Assembly (NCBI GenBank): GCA_023459435.1
Contig: JAEWUL010000061.1
Coordinates: 1 to 7,406, forward strand
DNA from: Bacteroidota bacterium
Lineage (GTDB): Bacteria > Bacteroidota > Bacteroidia > Bacteroidales > WCHB1-69
DNA length: 7,406 nucleotides
Direction: 5' to 3'
The position numbers and the translations under genes were made by a program. Positions 7,103 to 7,406 of this stretch are shown here, piece by piece. Position 1 is the stretch's first letter. Every line of letters starts with the position of its first letter. The notes beneath the pieces are model-generated. The model was not told the origin of the DNA and made no database searches. It was given only the letters and a program-made list of their open reading frames with translations.

Positions 7103-7287
7103 GGGCATTCCCCCTCGCTAACGCTCGGGGTCGGGCTTGTTCCGGGGTCCGCTATCGCTCCCGTACTTCGCTGCACTTCGCTTAACCAAATCGATCCTAT
7201 TGCTGAACAATTATAACGGCGCTCGCTCCAGCTCGTACCGCCTTCGGCGCCCTCCACATCCCTAATGCAGCAAAACCGAAGGTTTTG
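7103..7287. repeat. GC-rich palindromic block, probable dispersed intergenic repeat
   Basis: This stretch is far richer in G+C than the rest of the window. It contains CCCCC (7110-7114) facing GGGG (7127-7130), a string of CGCT words, the hairpin CGCC-TTC-GGCG (7239-7249), and a perfect 7-bp hairpin CAAAACC-GAA-GGTTTTG (7271-7287). Phrases such as CCCCCTCGCTAACGCTCGGGG split by loops, CATCCCTAATGCAGC, and the CAAAACC hairpin resemble an intergenic repeat I recall from many Bacteroidota genomes. An AT-rich section at 7182-7216 interrupts it. It encodes no protein I can support. The repeat identity rests on memory, not on a search. Confidence 0.55.
7271..7287. repeat. Perfect 7-bp hairpin closing the GC-rich block
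   Basis: CAAAACC and GGTTTTG pair fully around a GAA loop. The following bases (TATTCTAAG) contain no T-run, so a rho-independent terminator is doubtful; it more likely marks the end of the dispersed repeat. Confidence 0.6.
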
Positions 7288-7377
7288 TATTCTAAGACTT
7301 TGTCAAGTGTTTTTTGATATAAAATGAAAATTTTCTTAAATTCAGAAATTCAATTAGTTAAGTACAATATTGAGTCG

Positions 7378-7401
7378 AAAATTTAATTTTTATTAAATTT
7401 T
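7378..7401. repeat. AT-only inverted repeat near the right edge
   Basis: AAAATTTAA (7378-7386) and TTAAATTTT (7393-7401) are perfect inverted copies with a six-base spacer. Pure A/T composition makes chance occurrence quite possible. A second palindrome, GAAAATTTTC, lies at 7326-7335. Either could be an operator for a gene beyond the window or simply low-complexity DNA. Confidence 0.35.
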
Positions 7402-7406
7402 AAGTG

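Noticed and set aside
7271..7295. Rho-independent terminator for the three-gene unit
   Set aside because: The hairpin is perfect but followed by TATTCTAAG rather than a T-run, and it lies 250 bases after the last stop within a repeat-like block.
7324..7386. Small gene of 20 codons in the AT-rich tail
   Set aside because: Very short, no convincing start context, and the composition is explained by A/T richness.

Overview
The window looks like the chromosome of an AT-rich member of the Bacteroidota. The reasons are: start codons without Shine-Dalgarno sequences but with A/T-rich leaders; a TATATTTG element matching the TAnnTTTG -7 box of that phylum just before the third gene; a LytTR response regulator; and, at the right end, heptanucleotide arrays plus a GC-rich palindromic block of a kind I associate from memory with intergenic DNA of Bacteroidota. 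I cannot name a genus. All five genes lie on the plus strand.

Left part (1-4739), central carbon metabolism. The window opens inside a long gene (1-3432, 5' end missing). Its product has about 640 residues of helix-rich sequence, then a pyruvate,phosphate dikinase (PPDK)-type ATP-grasp domain, then the swivelling phosphohistidine domain. It stops where a true PPDK would continue into its PEP-binding TIM barrel. After a 56-base gap with only 7 G/C bases comes a divergent, long-form glyceraldehyde-3-phosphate dehydrogenase (3489-4739). It keeps the catalytic Cys and His but lacks the usual NAD-selecting Asp.

Middle and right part (4783-7018), a compact three-gene unit. A putative promoter precedes a cytoplasmic-looking protein built almost entirely of ten YD/RHS-like repeats of about 25 residues. 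One base later starts a ThpR/LigT-type RNA 2',3'-cyclic phosphodiesterase, and three bases after that a LytTR response regulator. The stop of the repeat protein is buried in a 31-base hairpin that ends one base before the phosphodiesterase ATG, which suggests translational coupling or control. No histidine kinase is visible.

Right end (7019-7406), 388 bases without a gene. It holds seven copies of AACAATT, which begin inside the response-regulator gene and supply its stop codon. Six copies of CACTATT follow, then a GC-rich block of about 185 bases with short hairpins, and last an AT-rich tail with inverted repeats.

I see no CRISPR array, tRNA, rRNA, transposase or phage gene. The least ordinary items are the barrel-less PPDK-like protein, the YD-repeat/ThpR/LytTR unit with its junction hairpin, and the paired heptamer arrays beside the GC-rich block. 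None is proof of a new system.
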